The notes below the pieces were generated by a model. The model made no database searches and was not told the origin of the DNA. It saw only the letters and a program-made list of their open reading frames with translations. This document shows, piece after piece, positions 1 to 10,141 of a DNA stretch of 64,000 nt. A program made the translations under genes and the position numbers. Position 1 is the first letter of the stretch, and every line of letters begins with the position of its first letter. The DNA is taken from the NCBI RefSeq assembly GCF_035046505.1, contig NC_089829.1, positions 27,853,109 through 27,917,108 on the forward strand, in the 5' to 3' direction. Source of the stretch: Tiliqua scincoides (taxonomy: Eukaryota; Chordata; Lepidosauria; Squamata; Scincidae).

Positions 1-764
1 TTGTTCTAGTGAGCAGGGAGGGTGGGGAACCTGCAAAAATGTTTTGCATTGGGTCTGCAGCTCCTAAAGCCGCCCCTGTACACTGCAGTTAAATCCCTCA
101 TGGAAAATATAAAATATCCAGCTAGTTGCCAGACTGGCTCGATCTAAGCTTCCCTTGAAAAAGTTCAGACATTTCTCCTTGGGACCAGCCTTGAAACTTG
201 CTTTGAATGTCACTTTTTCAACATGTCGGTGCTGGCCGTTGTGAGAAGGGTATGCATCTCTTAGAAGATAGCTCAAGAAGAGCAATAGCAACAAAGCAAA
301 TTCAAAATGCTCCATACTGCTGGCCAGAGACCACTTCCCTCCCCTCTTCTGCCTTCCCTCTACAGCCCTGAACCCTTTTTTAGAGAAATCATTTCCTTCC
401 TTGCCCACATCCAGTTCCTGAAATCACACAATATAGCAGCAGACCTCCCATTGGAAGAATGGGGTAAATGCTCTGGGCACAGAGCTCACACACCTCCAGG
501 ATCGTGCAGGAAGCCTTAATGAGGCTTTAATTATGCAGTTTAAGGCTGCAGGAAAGCCTCAGACTGCTTTTCCTGTGGGTTCTGGAGTCATGCAAGGCTC
601 TGTGGGGGACCAGGTGAGTGGGGGGGGGCGGCTTCACGCAGGTGGGGCAGCTTCATGGCGCTTTGCCTCGATGGGGGGTCCGCCACTGACACAATACTGT
701 GATTCAGCATCGAGTCAGTAGCTCTCAAATTGTTCTTTTCCTTGCTAAACACCAGGGTTAGTTC
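1..764. other. Unique non-coding DNA
   Basis: I see no gene, no repeat with recognisable ends and no RNA gene here. Short open frames exist on both strands but lack any family resemblance. A G-run lies near 619-628. Confidence 0.5.
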
Positions 765-772
765 TGCTATGG

Positions 773-1541
773 CAGTGTTTCTCAGACTGTGGGTTGGGAC
801 CCTCTTGTGGGTCATGACCTGATTTCTGGTGGGTCCCGAAGGGCCTCCATTGAAAACATGAGTGATGGAAAGATCAGATAATTAATTGCCTCAAGCCCTG
901 AGGCTATTCAAAAATCAGATAGCAGCTAACAGCCTTGCAAACAGCTGATCTCCTGCAGTTTGCAAGATAGCTGCTAACTGCCTGCAGTTTGCAAGCTTGT
1001 GTAAATATAGGGAGATAAATGCTTGAGCACCTTTTTTTCATGTGTTTTTCCCCCAAGTCCATCAATGACAGGTAGTAGAGGTAAGTGAAGTCTGGGTCAC
1101 ATAATTAAGGGCGCAATCCTAACCCCTTATGTCAGTGCTTTCCAGCACTGGCATAGCAGTGCCAATGGGACATGTGTTGCATCCCGCAGTTGGGTGTCAC
1201 TCACAGAGGTCTCCTCAAAGTAAGGGAAAGTTTGTTCCCTTACCTCAGAGCTGCATTGCCCTTATGTCAGTGCTGGAAAGCACTGACATAAGGGGTTAGG
1301 ATTACACCCTAAGCCCCTCAACCCCTGAGGCTATTCATTAAGACTACCTCATTATGAGAAATGGATTGAGTCTCTCCCCAAACAAACAAACAAACAAACA
1401 AAGATAAAATATTACTTGTAAACAAATAAAAAATATTATTGCTTTATAGATAGTTTTTTTTAAGTCTCATAAAACTAGGTGGGTCTATAGAGTGCCATTT
1501 TAAAAAGTGGGTCCTGGCGCTAAAAGGTTTCAGAACCACTG
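773..1541. mobile_element. hAT non-autonomous element, long form
   Basis: The left end reads CAGTGTTTCTCA and the right end, read from the other strand, starts CAGTGGTTCTGAAACC. The 8-bp TGCTATGG lies just left of the element (765-772) and recurs at 1540-1547, so it overlaps the last two bases of the right end; one TG was probably lost there. The ends match the shorter copy at 45591-45953, including the phrase about a 'gtgggtcc' block next to each end. There is no transposase. A Harbinger-like MITE (1109-1309) and a CAAA microsatellite (1380-1401) lie inside it. Confidence 0.75.
1109..1309. mobile_element. Harbinger-like MITE, nested in a hAT element
   Basis: This is a 201-bp element with inverted arms of about 42 bp: the left arm GGGCGCAATCCTAACCCC is mirrored by GGGGTTAGGATTACACCC. 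A TAA triplet flanks both sides (1106-1108 and 1310-1312), as expected for 3-bp TWA duplications of PIF/Harbinger elements. It has no coding capacity. Related, longer copies lie at 12526, 15344, 35283, 47600, 58953 and 61009. Assignment to Harbinger rests on the 3-bp duplication and the GGGC-type end and is an inference. Confidence 0.7.
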
Positions 1542-1547
1542 CTATGG

Positions 1548-2949
1548 TATGAAGGCCATTTAGCAAGGATTCTGCTTTGCTGCCTAGATTGTCTGCTGCA
1601 GGGCCTTCCCTTAGGGGCCCTGCTTTTTGCTGATCATAGGTCCATCTTCACATAGTATTGCCTGCTCAGACTTACTGAGGCTCTGCAGGGACTCAGGCAG
1701 AGGGCACTCCAGTTCTGCAGTCTCAGATCTCTGTTTGAGGTGACATGATGGGAAATGAATCTGGGAACTCTGATCCACAAAGCATATGTTGGCAAACCTC
1801 ATGGTGAGAGAAAAAGCACTCTGTGCATGCTTAAAGTAGCTCTCTCTTCCAACATGTTGACAGGGTCTGAACTACAGCCTCTACCCATTCTTGTTTTCCT
1901 TTCTGCAGCTGACTCTATGCCTAGTCCAAGTGTATCTGTGACCTGTTTCTGTTCTTCAAAGTAGTATACCCAGGTGTGTTTTTTATTCCTTTTTTCCTTC
2001 CTTGGCCAGGTTTCCTGTGCCTTTAAAGGTCATGCAAAAAGCAAAATTCAACAGCAACCACTTTTCCATCCTTGGAGATGCAGTGCAAAGATTCATTCAT
2101 GTGCTATGACAGTTTCCAAGACATTTCTGTGCCAATTGTCTGACAGAAACTTCTTTTTGCCCTCACTCTGAATTGACTTTATGCTGATAGCAATAAATCA
2201 CTGGGCAACATCATGAAGCAATGAGCTGACTGCTTCCTTTGCTAAATCCACCCTATGTTTCCCCTACTCATGCCCCTATCGCTAATCACCAGAAGGCCCA
2301 GCTCAACTTCTCAGCCTACAAATAGGGTGATATAATTCAGCTCAACCCGAATTTTTGGTGCAGTTATTCATTTCATTCTTTTTTTTTTTTCTTCCAAATT
2401 CTGAATTCACCCATATTTTGGGGGGCTGGCTGTGTGGCAGATGGCTAGGGCTTTAATAAAACCAGACAGCCAGGCCGGCGCTTCAGAAGGAATTGAGAAG
2501 CTGCAAACCTGGAAACCGGCCTGGAATATCCTGTCTAAACGAATCCAATGGTGTTAAATGCATTTCATAACAAGCTTCTATTTAAAGAGGAAATGTGCAT
2601 TTTACATCAGTAATTACATGAACAGAATTGCCCTCACATTGTCAAACGCTACATGTTGTAAATGCCAGATGACAAGTTGGAATGATGATTCAGAAAGCCT
2701 TCTGTAATTGCCTCTGATGCCACCTGCGAGCTTACCTGCTTTTCAGCCCTCCAGGATCACAGGCACATCAGGGTGAGATGTGTCAGTTGACAATCCCAAG
2801 CTCTCGGATTCTGGATGGAGTTTCTTTTTCTTTTTTAAAAAGATTAATTAATTCATATGCAATGCAAATACACAAGAAATAGCTGCAGGCGCCTGTAGTT
2901 CAGGGGCTGTGGCTCATTTTATTTTTATTCCATGTTCAATCTTTGACAT
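1548..2949. other. Unique non-coding DNA with a CNE-like core
   Basis: No gene is visible. The stretch 2500-2740 is AT-rich, has no repeat signature and contains homeodomain-type cores (TAATTAC and similar) and AAATGC-rich words, so it resembles a conserved non-coding element. The rest shows nothing I can name apart from a poly-T run near 2379. Confidence 0.4.
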
Positions 2950-3065
2950 CTCTAGGTGGATGCTGGAAAAGACCACTGTTTCCATCTCCTAGGGAGCTAC
3001 TGCCAGTCAGGGGAGGCAAAACTGAGCTTAGTGGATAAAGGTCAGTATAAGGCAGACTTGTCTGT
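2950..3065 (+). repeat. Remnant of tRNA-like SINE (3' body)
   Basis: Words such as 'gagctactgccagtca' and 'gtcagtataaggcag' match the 3' body of the tRNA-like SINE seen at 49140-49310 (plus) and 33990-34200 (minus). The tRNA-like head is not recognisable here, so this is a truncated, diverged copy. Confidence 0.45.
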
Positions 3066-3173
3066 TTGTATGACCTAGAAGGAAAAAAAAATCCTGAACA
3101 TTTTCACATTGGAAGATGGAAATCTTTCTTCCTGAGTTTCAGCTGCTTTCAAAACTAACGGCAGTTGTACATA

Positions 3174-3479
3174 CCGGTTGGACCTCGGGGATCGATTTCC
3201 AGACCTCCTATGGATACTGAACCTGTGGATAACAAGATCAATGGGGCTTCCTTTAGAGGACCTAAGGACATGAGGAAGTGCATCTCAGAAACCTCTTGGG
3301 AAGACTTCTGAGGCATGCGGAGGCCACATGCAATTTCTGTGCCTCAGAACACTTCCTGGATGCAATTGGAGGTTACTTCTGGTCACATCTGGGAGGTTCG
3401 GTGAAGCCCTCCACCAAGTTTGGAACCTGTGGCAAATCACATCCACGGGTTCTGAACCATGGATGAGGAGGGCCCACTG
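3174..3479. mobile_element. Tigger-like (Tc/mariner) non-autonomous element
   Basis: This is a 306-bp element flanked by TA on both sides (3172-3173 and 3480-3481). The right end read inward is CAGTGGGCCCTCCTCATCC; the left is the diverged CGGTTGGACCTCGGGGATC. Both arms then carry 'tggat' and 'gaacc' words of the type seen in Tigger-derived MITEs. It has no transposase. Confidence 0.55.
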
Positions 3480-3632
3480 TATTACTGTTTCTGCAGGAAA
3501 TAGCAGAGTTTCCCTGATGTTTCCTACAAAAATCCCCCCATGTGATTCCACGTGCGAATCACACATGAACACGCACTCCTCTTTAAATGTCACTGTGCAT
3601 CAGTTTGAAAAATCTCATTGGATGATTTAAAA

Positions 3633-3858
3633 CAGCCATTTTCAACCACTGTGCCGTGGCATACTGGTGTGCTGCAAATGGTTCCCAGGTGTGCCGTGGG
3701 AATTTGGGAGAGGATCATTTATTGGTAGGGCCATTGAGGGATGTGAGCCATTGACAGTACAGTGTGCCTTGTCAATTGTCAAACAACCAATGGTGTGCCT
3801 TGACCATTTTAGTGCCTTTCCAGTGTGCCATGAGATGAAAAAGGTTGAAAAACCACTG
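3633..3858. mobile_element. hAT MITE, 226-bp family
   Basis: The ends are CAGCCATTTTCAACCACTG on the left and ...GTTGAAAAACCACTG on the right. The 8-bp flanks are ATTTAAAA (3625-3632) and ATTTAGAA (3859-3866), 7 of 8 matching. The copy at 31988-32213 has the same ends and the same length of 226 bp. The interior is rich in 'gtgtgcc/ggcacac' words. There is no coding capacity. Confidence 0.75.
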
Positions 3859-3866
3859 ATTTAGAA

Positions 3867-4865
3867 TGTCATCTGCCAGTGGGTCTGGCACCCTCCCCCC
3901 CATAATACCTCTCAAAGAAATGCTACACCATGACATAGCATTGGTCCATGGCATTCTCGGAAAAAAAACAATGGCCACTAGCCAGGAGTTTTGCCGCTCA
4001 AAATTTACTCCCAAAATGTGGAATAATGGAGACAATTCTGTCCCTGCTGTTGTCTGCAACAATTCAGTTGAAAGTTCTCCTCTGGGTTGAAAGTTCTCGA
4101 GAAGGACTTTCAGCTGAACTTTCAATCCAGCTTTTAAAAAAATGAACCAGCCAAATGCCAAGCTTCGCTGGTAACAGAGCATGCCAATTAAGCAAGAATG
4201 TGTGTTTGATTTAAAAATCTACCACCACATTATTTTTAAGAATAACTAATCTTTCTGTTGGTAACCCAAACATTCCACAAAAACATTGCAGACCCTGTGC
4301 AATCTCTCTCTCTCTCTCTCTCTCTGAGCAGTGTAATGTTTTAATGACACTGGAGATGAGTCTGAGTTGCTTGTAAAAAAAAAAAAAAGTCTATAATTAC
4401 CGCATGGTGCATTTATTAATAATAAAAATCATTGTGGGCAACCATTTGGTTGATCTGCCGTGAGCAATGGAACATTCACAGCAGGTATTCTTGTCCCAGG
4501 CAGCGATACTCTAATTAACTTTTGTCATGTGCTTCGTTGAGTCTAGCAATGTAGGATGATCTTGAACTGCCTATAGATTTATCACAGGCAACCTGAATAA
4601 TGGCTCACTCAGTGGTACGAATGCACCGTAATGATGTATTTAGTAAACGTGTTTTCGTCAAAGCTCCGTTTCTGTGGGAGAAAATGTAGCAGCTGGCTGA
4701 AAGCTTCATTCGTTTAAGGGTACGGATGAGCAGATTACCCCGCTCTGTTCCTTGACTGTTTTGGAAATTAATTCCCCCCTGCATTCCACTCCTCCTGCAT
4801 TCTGATTTTACAAGGAAAAATTTCTAAAGTTCATCTGGTTTGGAAGGATGTAATATTTAACTGAT
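3867..4865. other. Unique AT-rich non-coding DNA with a CNE-like core
   Basis: No gene or mobile element was recognised. A CT microsatellite lies at 4303-4325. The segment 4340-4760 is AT-rich, free of repeats and dense in homeodomain-type TAATTA and ATTA words, which suggests constrained non-coding sequence. This cannot be shown without alignment. Confidence 0.4.
4303..4325. repeat. (CT)n microsatellite
   Basis: An uninterrupted run of TC/CT dinucleotides, about 11 units, is directly visible. Confidence 0.95.
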
Positions 4866-4867
4866 TT

Positions 4868-4942
4868 GCAGTACCATCCCATGAGAGTCTACTCAGGAGT
4901 AAACAAAGTGAAATCAGTGAGGCTTATTTCCAGGTGTGAGTG
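4868..4942. repeat. Decayed copy of the CAATCCTA hairpin repeat
   Basis: 'accatcccatgagagtctactcaggagtaa' and 'cagtgaggcttatttccaggtgtgagtgcat' follow the order of the two arms of the short hairpin repeat that is clearer at 41202 and 49342. The match is weak. Confidence 0.4.
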
Positions 4943-5393
4943 CATATATTTGCATTCTTGGAGCCTGTGCTCTGTTCGTTTAAATAGGGAAACTAGTGAG
5001 ACTTTACTAAGAAATGATTTCATGTATGATTCACAGAGCATGATCCTATATATGCCAAAGATCAGAATGATCAGAAAATATTGCCAGTATGGAAGAATGA
5101 GAAAACAGACTTTGTGAAATGACATACTGGTCCTACTGGTTATATGAGAATTGAAGACTTAAGTCAGTTTAATAACTCCTTTATAGCACATTGACATCCC
5201 TTTATCAATTATTGTAAAGACAAAATTCATGTCTGAGACGGCTAACTGACGCTTTGTAGATCGGAGTCAGAGGCCAACCTAGTCAGGCTCTGCTCAAGAG
5301 ATTGGCTCCCTTCAGGGTGGCTGCTTTTTTGCTACTTTCCTTTCCTATCTCAGTGCAGTTCTGCTCCCCAGTGCCCATTGGGGGGGGGGGGCT

Positions 5394-5480
5394 GCAGGGG
5401 TAATTTGTACCTTGGCCTAGGGTCAAAAAGGGGGCCCAGGAGCCAAAGAGGGACCGCAGAACTTTTCTGGGATCTTACCT
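5394..5480. repeat. Unclassified dispersed repeat (copy 1)
   Basis: The words 'ttgtacctt(g)g', 'agggtcaaa' and 'gggggcccagga' and a following 'tctgggatctta' occur in the same order and spacing at 63046-63118. Two copies in one window imply an interspersed repeat. I do not recognise its family. A G-run of about 12 bases precedes it. Confidence 0.55.
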
Positions 5481-6008
5481 CTTCTGATTTAACCCAGACT
5501 CGCTGCCCGTGTGGGATGCTGGGGGTGCTACTGTGGGCATGTGCCAGTGGCTGTTGCCACAAGCCATATGTGCCAGGCTGAGGAGTGCATACATGACTCT
5601 CTTTAACACGGTGTCCAATCTGGGAGGAAACCGGCCTGCTACAGTAACTCTTTGGCTTGTGAATCTGCTTATGAAGGAGCGTATAAGTGTATAAGCTGCT
5701 AGACTACAGCTGCTACAGAAGTAAGTTTTGGACACAGGACACTTTCTATTCCAGCATAAGCCTTAATACGATGATGTTAATTTTCTGCAGTAATTTTCTA
5801 TAGAAAGATTTTCTATAAAAAGAATTCAGAGAGATTTAGGAGTTTGTTTGGTTTTCTATATTACTGTGTCTAGCTTCTGAAGCTGCATGGGCGGGTAGAC
5901 CTGAACTTTGCATTGGAAAGCCTGGTAGGCCTGGGCTCAAAGTACTTTTCTGCCTGTCATCACCCTCCCCTTGCCTTGTTTCACTCCCTCCCTACACTCA
6001 TTCTGCCT
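5481..6008. other. Unique non-coding DNA
   Basis: Nothing beyond short spurious frames is seen between the dispersed repeat and the SINE tail at 6009. Confidence 0.4.
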
Positions 6009-6021
6009 GGTTGGCAACCTT
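6009..6021 (-). repeat. 3' terminal piece of a 5S-derived SINE, cut off by CR1 copy A
   Basis: GGTTGGCAACCTT is identical to the 3' end of the intact 5S-derived SINE at 42718-42730. In that copy the sequence continues into CAGTCTC; here it runs into the tail of CR1 copy A, and the continuation is found at 10142 on the other side of the LINE. The last six bases, AACCTT, are repeated at 10142-10147 as a target duplication. Confidence 0.85.
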
Positions 6022-6226
6022 AAGAACATAAGAACATAAGAACATAAGAACAGCCCCACTGGATCAGGCCATAGGCCCATCTAGTCCAGCTTCCTGTATC
6101 TCACAGCGGCCCACCAAATGCCCCAGGGAGCACACCAGATAACAAGAGACCTCATCCTGGTGCTCTCCCCTACATCTGGCATTCTGACTTAACCCATTCC
6201 TAAAATCAGGAGGTTGCGCATACACA

Positions 6227-9106
6227 TCATGGCTTGTACCCCATAATGGATTTTTCCTCCAGAAACTTGTCCAATCCCCTTTTAAAGGCGTCTAGGCTAG
6301 ACGCCAGCACCACATCCTGTGGCAAGGAGTTCCACAGACCGACCACGCGCTGAGTAAAGAAATATTTTCTTTTTTCTGTCCTAACCCGCCCAACACTCAA
6401 TTTTAGTGGATGTCCCCTGGTTCTGGTATTATGTGAGAGTGTAAAGAGCATCTCCCTATACACTCTGTCCATCCCCTGCATAATTTTGTATGTCTCAATC
6501 ATGTCCCCCCTCAAGCGTCTCTTTTCTAGGCTGAAGAGGCCCAAACGCCGTAGCCTTTCCTCATAAGGAAGGTGCCCCAGCCCCGTAATCATCTTAGTCG
6601 CTCTCTTTTGCACCTTTTCCATTTCCACTATGTCTTTTTTGAGATGCGGCGACCAGAACTGGACACAATACTCCAGGTGTGGCCTTACCATCGATTTGTA
6701 CAACGGCAATATAATACTAACCGTTTTGTTCTCAATACCCTTCCTAATGATCCCAAGCATAGAATTGGCCTTCTTCACTGCCGCCGCACATTGGGTCGAC
6801 ACTTTCATCGACCTGTCCACCACCACCCCAAGATCTCTCTCCTGATCTGTCACAGACAGCTCAGAACCCATCAGCCTATATCTAAAGTTTTGATTTTTTG
6901 CCCCAATGTGCATGACTTTACACTTACTGACATTGAAGCGCATCTGCCATTTTGCTGCCCATTCTGCCAGTCTGGAGAGATCCTTCTGGAGCTCCTCACA
7001 ATCACTTCTGGTCTTTACCACTCGGAAAAGTTTGGTGTCATCTGCAAACTTTGCCACTTCACTGCTCAACCCTGTCTCCAGGTCATTTATGAAGAGGTTG
7101 AAAAGCACCGGTCCCAGGACAGATCCTTGGGGCACACCGCTTTTCACCTCTCTCCATTGTGAAAATTGCCCATTGACACCCACTCTCTGCTTCCTGGCCT
7201 CCAACCAGTTCTCAATCCACGAGAGGACCTGTCCTCTAATTCCCTGACCGTGGAGTTTTTTCAGTAGCCTTTGGTGAGGGACCGTGTCAAACGCCTTCTG
7301 AAAGTCCAGATATATAATGTCCACGGGTTCTCCCGCATCCACATGCCTGTTGACCTTTTCAAAGAATTCTATAAGGTTTGTGAGGCAAGACTTACCCTTA
7401 CAGAAGCCATGCTGACTCTCCCTCAGCAAGGCCTGTTCGTCTATGTGTTTTGAGATCCTATCTTTGATGAGGCATTCCACCATCTTACCCGGTATAGATG
7501 TTAGGCTGACCGGCCTATAGTTTCCCGGGTCCCCCCTCTTTCCCTTTTTAAAAATAGGCGTGACATTTGCTATCCTCCAATCTTCTGGCACCGTGGCCGT
7601 TTTGAGAGACAAGTTGCATACCTTAGTCAAGAGATCTGCAACTTCATTCTTCAATTCCTTAATAACCCTTGGGTGGATGCCATCAGGGCCCGGTGACTTA
7701 TTGATCTTTAATTTATCAATGAGGTCTGAAACATCTTCTCTTTTAACCTCTATCTGACTTAACTCCTCAGTTAGGAGGGGCCGTTCGGGCAGCGGTATCT
7801 GCCTGAGGTCTTCTGCCGTGAAGACAGATGCAAAGAACTCATTTAATTTCTCTGCCATCTCTAAGTCTCCTTTTATCTCCCCTTTCCCTCCCTCACCATC
7901 CAGAGGGCCAACCGCTTCTCTGGCGGGTTTCCTGCTTCTAACATATTTGAAGAAGCTTTTATTATTCCCCTTAATGTTGCTGGCCATGCGTTCCTCATAG
8001 TCTCGCTTGGCCTCCCCTATCACCTTCTTACATTTCTTTTGCCACAGTTTATGTTCCTTTTTATTCTCTTCATTAGGGCAAGACTTCCATTTACGGAAGG
8101 AAGCTTCCTTGCCCTTCACAGCCTCTCTAACTTGGCTGGTTAGCCATGCGGGCACTCTCCTGGATTTAGTGGAACCCTTCTTTCTTTGCGGTATACACCT
8201 CTGCTGGGCCTCTATTACTGTTGTTTTAAGCAGCCTCCATGCACTCTGGAGAGACTGGACTCTTTTTACCCTCCCTTTCAACCTCCTTCTAACCAGCCTC
8301 CTCATTTGAGGGAAGTCTGCCCGTCGGAAGTCAAGGGTTTTTGTTAGAGATTTGCCTGGTATTCTTCCCCCAACGTGCACGTCAAAACGGATCGCAGCAT
8401 GATCACTGTTCCCCAATGGCTCAGTAACGTTTACATCTCTAACCAGGTCCTGCGTACCGCACAAAATTAAATCCAGAGTCACCTGTCCTCTGGTGGGCTC
8501 CGTGACTAGCTGATCTAAGCCACAGTCATTTAGCACGTCAAGAAATCCGGTTTCCTTATCGTGACCAGAACACAAATTGACCCAGTCAATATGAGGATAA
8601 TTGAAGTCCCCCATGATTACAACCCTGTCCTTCCTTGTCACCTCCCTGATCTGTTTCCTCATTTCAAGGTCCCCATCAGATTTCTGGTCTGGAGGACGAT
8701 AGCACACCCCCAGTATTACATCGCTGCTCAAGCCTGGTAATTTAACCCACAGAGATTCTACGGTGGAGTCAGACCCACCTTCAATCTCTACTTTGCTGGA
8801 TTCTATCCCTTCCTTAACATAAAGGGCCACCCCACCTCCAACACGTCCCTGCCTGTCCCTCCTGTAGAGTTTATAGCCCGGGATTGCGGTATCCCACTGA
8901 TTCTCCGCATTCCACCAGGTTTCCGTTATGCCCACTATGTCAATATTTTCCCTTGTCACCAGACATTCCAGTTCTCCCACCTTTGCTCGTAGACTTCGGG
9001 CATTCGCATAAAAGCATTTATACACGGAATGCCCCAGGATGGGCTGCTTATTCGCTCCTTTGTCCCCGCATCCTCTCATTGTGCCAAACTGTCTATCACA
9101 TCCCAT
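6227..9106 (-). CDS. CR1 ORF2 protein: AP-like endonuclease plus reverse transcriptase (copy A)
   Basis: The 959-residue protein nicks target DNA and reverse-transcribes its own RNA. An endonuclease/exonuclease/phosphatase domain occupies about residues 29-245: NARSL at 35, the catalytic E62 in ITETWW, GDFN at 166-169, an LDLIL block near 211 and the closing SDH at 234-236. A linker is followed by the reverse transcriptase at about 500-760, with YRPVSL near 530, YLDFQKAFD carrying D601, the SGVPQGSVLGP block at 656-666 and FADD at 687-690. The C-terminal part ends in the family-typical LWNSLPQDVV and KRGLDKFL words. All catalytic residues I can check are present and there is no stop, so the protein may be functional. 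The ATG at 9106 is the first in frame after ORF1 ends at 9241. Without a known 5' promoter on this copy, expression is uncertain. Confidence 0.93.
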   Translation of the reverse strand: MGCDRQFGTMRGCGDKGANKQPILGHSVYKCFYANARSLRAKVGELECLVTRENIDIVGITETWWNAENQWDTAIPGYKLYRRDRQGRVGGGVALYVKEGIESSKVEIEGGSDSTVESLWVKLPGLSSDVILGVCYRPPDQKSDGDLEMRKQIREVTRKDRVVIMGDFNYPHIDWVNLCSGHDKETGFLDVLNDCGLDQLVTEPTRGQVTLDLILCGTQDLVRDVNVTEPLGNSDHAAIRFDVHVGGRIPGKSLTKTLDFRRADFPQMRRLVRRRLKGRVKRVQSLQSAWRLLKTTVIEAQQRCIPQRKKGSTKSRRVPAWLTSQVREAVKGKEASFRKWKSCPNEENKKEHKLWQKKCKKVIGEAKRDYEERMASNIKGNNKSFFKYVRSRKPAREAVGPLDGEGGKGEIKGDLEMAEKLNEFFASVFTAEDLRQIPLPERPLLTEELSQIEVKREDVSDLIDKLKINKSPGPDGIHPRVIKELKNEVADLLTKVCNLSLKTATVPEDWRIANVTPIFKKGKRGDPGNYRPVSLTSIPGKMVECLIKDRISKHIDEQALLRESQHGFCKGKSCLTNLIEFFEKVNRHVDAGEPVDIIYLDFQKAFDTVPHQRLLKKLHGQGIRGQVLSWIENWLEARKQRVGVNGQFSQWREVKSGVPQGSVLGPVLFNLFINDLETGLSSEVAKFADDTKLFRVVKTRSDCEELQKDLSRLAEWAAKWQMRFNVSKCKVMHIGAKNQNFRYRLMGSELSVTDQERDLGVVVDRSMKVSTQCAAAVKKANSMLGIIRKGIENKTVSIILPLYKSMVRPHLEYCVQFWSPHLKKDIVEMEKVQKRATKMITGLGHLPYEERLRRLGLFSLEKRRLRGDMIETYKIMQGMDRVYREMLFTLSHNTRTRGHPLKLSVGRVRTEKRKYFFTQRVVGLWNSLPQDVVLASSLDAFKRGLDKFLEEKSIMGYKP

Positions 9107-9240
9107 CTCCCTACCTTTCCCAATTTCTTCTCCTACCCTGCCTTTGTCTTGTTGTTCTCTAACCTCCCCATCCTCATCCCATAGGGATGAGGAGTCCCGA
9201 ACCGGATGCCCCTCGGCTCCTGTCGGCCTTCCCCCAGGGA

Positions 9241-10137
9241 TCAGTTTAAAAGCTGCTCTGCCACCTTTTTAATGTTATGCGCCAGCAGTCTGGTTCCATT
9301 CTGGTTCAAATGGAGCCCGTCCCTCTTGTACAGGCCCCGCTTGTCCCAAAACGTTCCCCAGTGCCTAACGAATCTAAACCCCTCCTCCCTACACCACCGT
9401 CTCATCCACGCATTGAGACCCCTGATCTCCGCCTGCCTAGCTGGCCCTGCGCGTGGAACAGGTAGCACTTCAGAGAACGCTACCTTTGAGGTCCTGGCTT
9501 TCAGCTTCCTGCCTAATAGCCTAAATTTGGCCTCCAGGACCTCCCAGCTACACTTGCCCACGTCGTTGGTGCCGACATGCACCACAGCCGCTACCTCTCC
9601 CCCAGCACTGTCTACTAGCCTGTCTAGACGAGAAGTGATGTCCGCAACCTTCGCACCAGGCAGGCAAGTCACCATGCGGTCCTCACATCCGTCGCAAACC
9701 CCCCTCTCTATGTTTCTAATAATCGAATCCCCCACTACAAGAAGCCCCCGACCCCCCTCCTGCCGAGGAGTATCCCGATTGCGCTCGGATACGGGCCCAT
9801 CCCCTGGAGAAGGGGTCCCCCCTAGGGGATTGTTTCCCTCCTCTCCAGGATGACGTCCTCCAGTCCCGAGACTTCCCACCCGGGCAGCCGAGGAGCTGCA
9901 CGCCTGAGGTTGGGACGAAGCCTGATCATCCCCGGAAGTCTCCCCACGGTCCTCCTCTGGCTGCCTGCGCTTCTCCAGGTCGGCCACCAAGGCTTCAAGG
10001 GAGCGGACGCGTTCCCTGAGAGCCTGGAGCTCCTTGCACCTAGGACACACCCATGACTTATGGCCCAGAGGCATATAATCATACATGTGGCACTCGATGC
10101 AGAACACTGGATAGCCCCCACTCTGCTGCTGGCTGTC
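9241..10137 (-). CDS. CR1 ORF1 protein, 5'-truncated: zinc knuckle, coiled coil and SGNH esterase (copy A)
   Basis: The frame starts at what is codon 4 in copy B (DSQQQSGGYPVFC...) and has no ATG of its own at that place; the next in-frame ATG lies 16-20 codons further in. Order of parts: a Cys/His cluster (CIECH ... CPRC), a short coiled coil (LRERVRSLEALVADLEKRR), an acidic, Ser/Gly-rich linker, then an SGNH-type esterase with GDS (VVGDSIIRNI), GTND (HVGTNDVGK) and DGLH motifs holding the expected Ser, Asn and Asp/His residues. ORF1 esterases are known in CR1-group LINEs and are thought to act with RNA or membranes in particle formation; the exact role is not settled. Compared with copy B it shows about four residue changes in the linker. 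Confidence 0.88.
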   Translation of the reverse strand, partial: DSQQQSGGYPVFCIECHMYDYMPLGHKSWVCPRCKELQALRERVRSLEALVADLEKRRQPEEDRGETSGDDQASSQPQACSSSAARVGSLGTGGRHPGEEGNNPLGGTPSPGDGPVSERNRDTPRQEGGRGLLVVGDSIIRNIERGVCDGCEDRMVTCLPGAKVADITSRLDRLVDSAGGEVAAVVHVGTNDVGKCSWEVLEAKFRLLGRKLKARTSKVAFSEVLPVPRAGPARQAEIRGLNAWMRRWCREEGFRFVRHWGTFWDKRGLYKRDGLHLNQNGTRLLAHNIKKVAEQLLN

Positions 10138-10141
10138 TCGA

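Larger units (their letters stand above)
6022..10141 (-). mobile_element. CR1-clade LINE, copy A, nearly full length
   Basis: The element reads on the minus strand: ORF1 (5'-truncated), a spacer of about 130 bp, a complete ORF2 of 959 codons, a 3' UTR of about 200 bp and a tail of about three ATGTTCTT units. It is flanked by AACCTT at 6016-6021 and 10142-10147. The 5' break falls at codon 4 of ORF1, judged against copy B, so this copy lacks its 5' UTR and start codon. It sits inside a 5S-derived SINE. Uninterrupted frames and 98.9% ORF2 identity to copy B indicate a recent insertion. CR1 elements copy themselves by target-primed reverse transcription. Confidence 0.95.

Noticed and set aside
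6572-7162. A 196-codon plus-strand frame, repeated at 17736-18326
   Set aside because: It is the antisense shadow of CR1 ORF2; codon use is that of a complementary strand.
9206-9853. A 215-codon plus-strand frame, also found at 20370-21017
   Set aside because: It lies antisense to CR1 ORF1 and is conserved between copies only because the copies are nearly identical. No family resemblance was seen.
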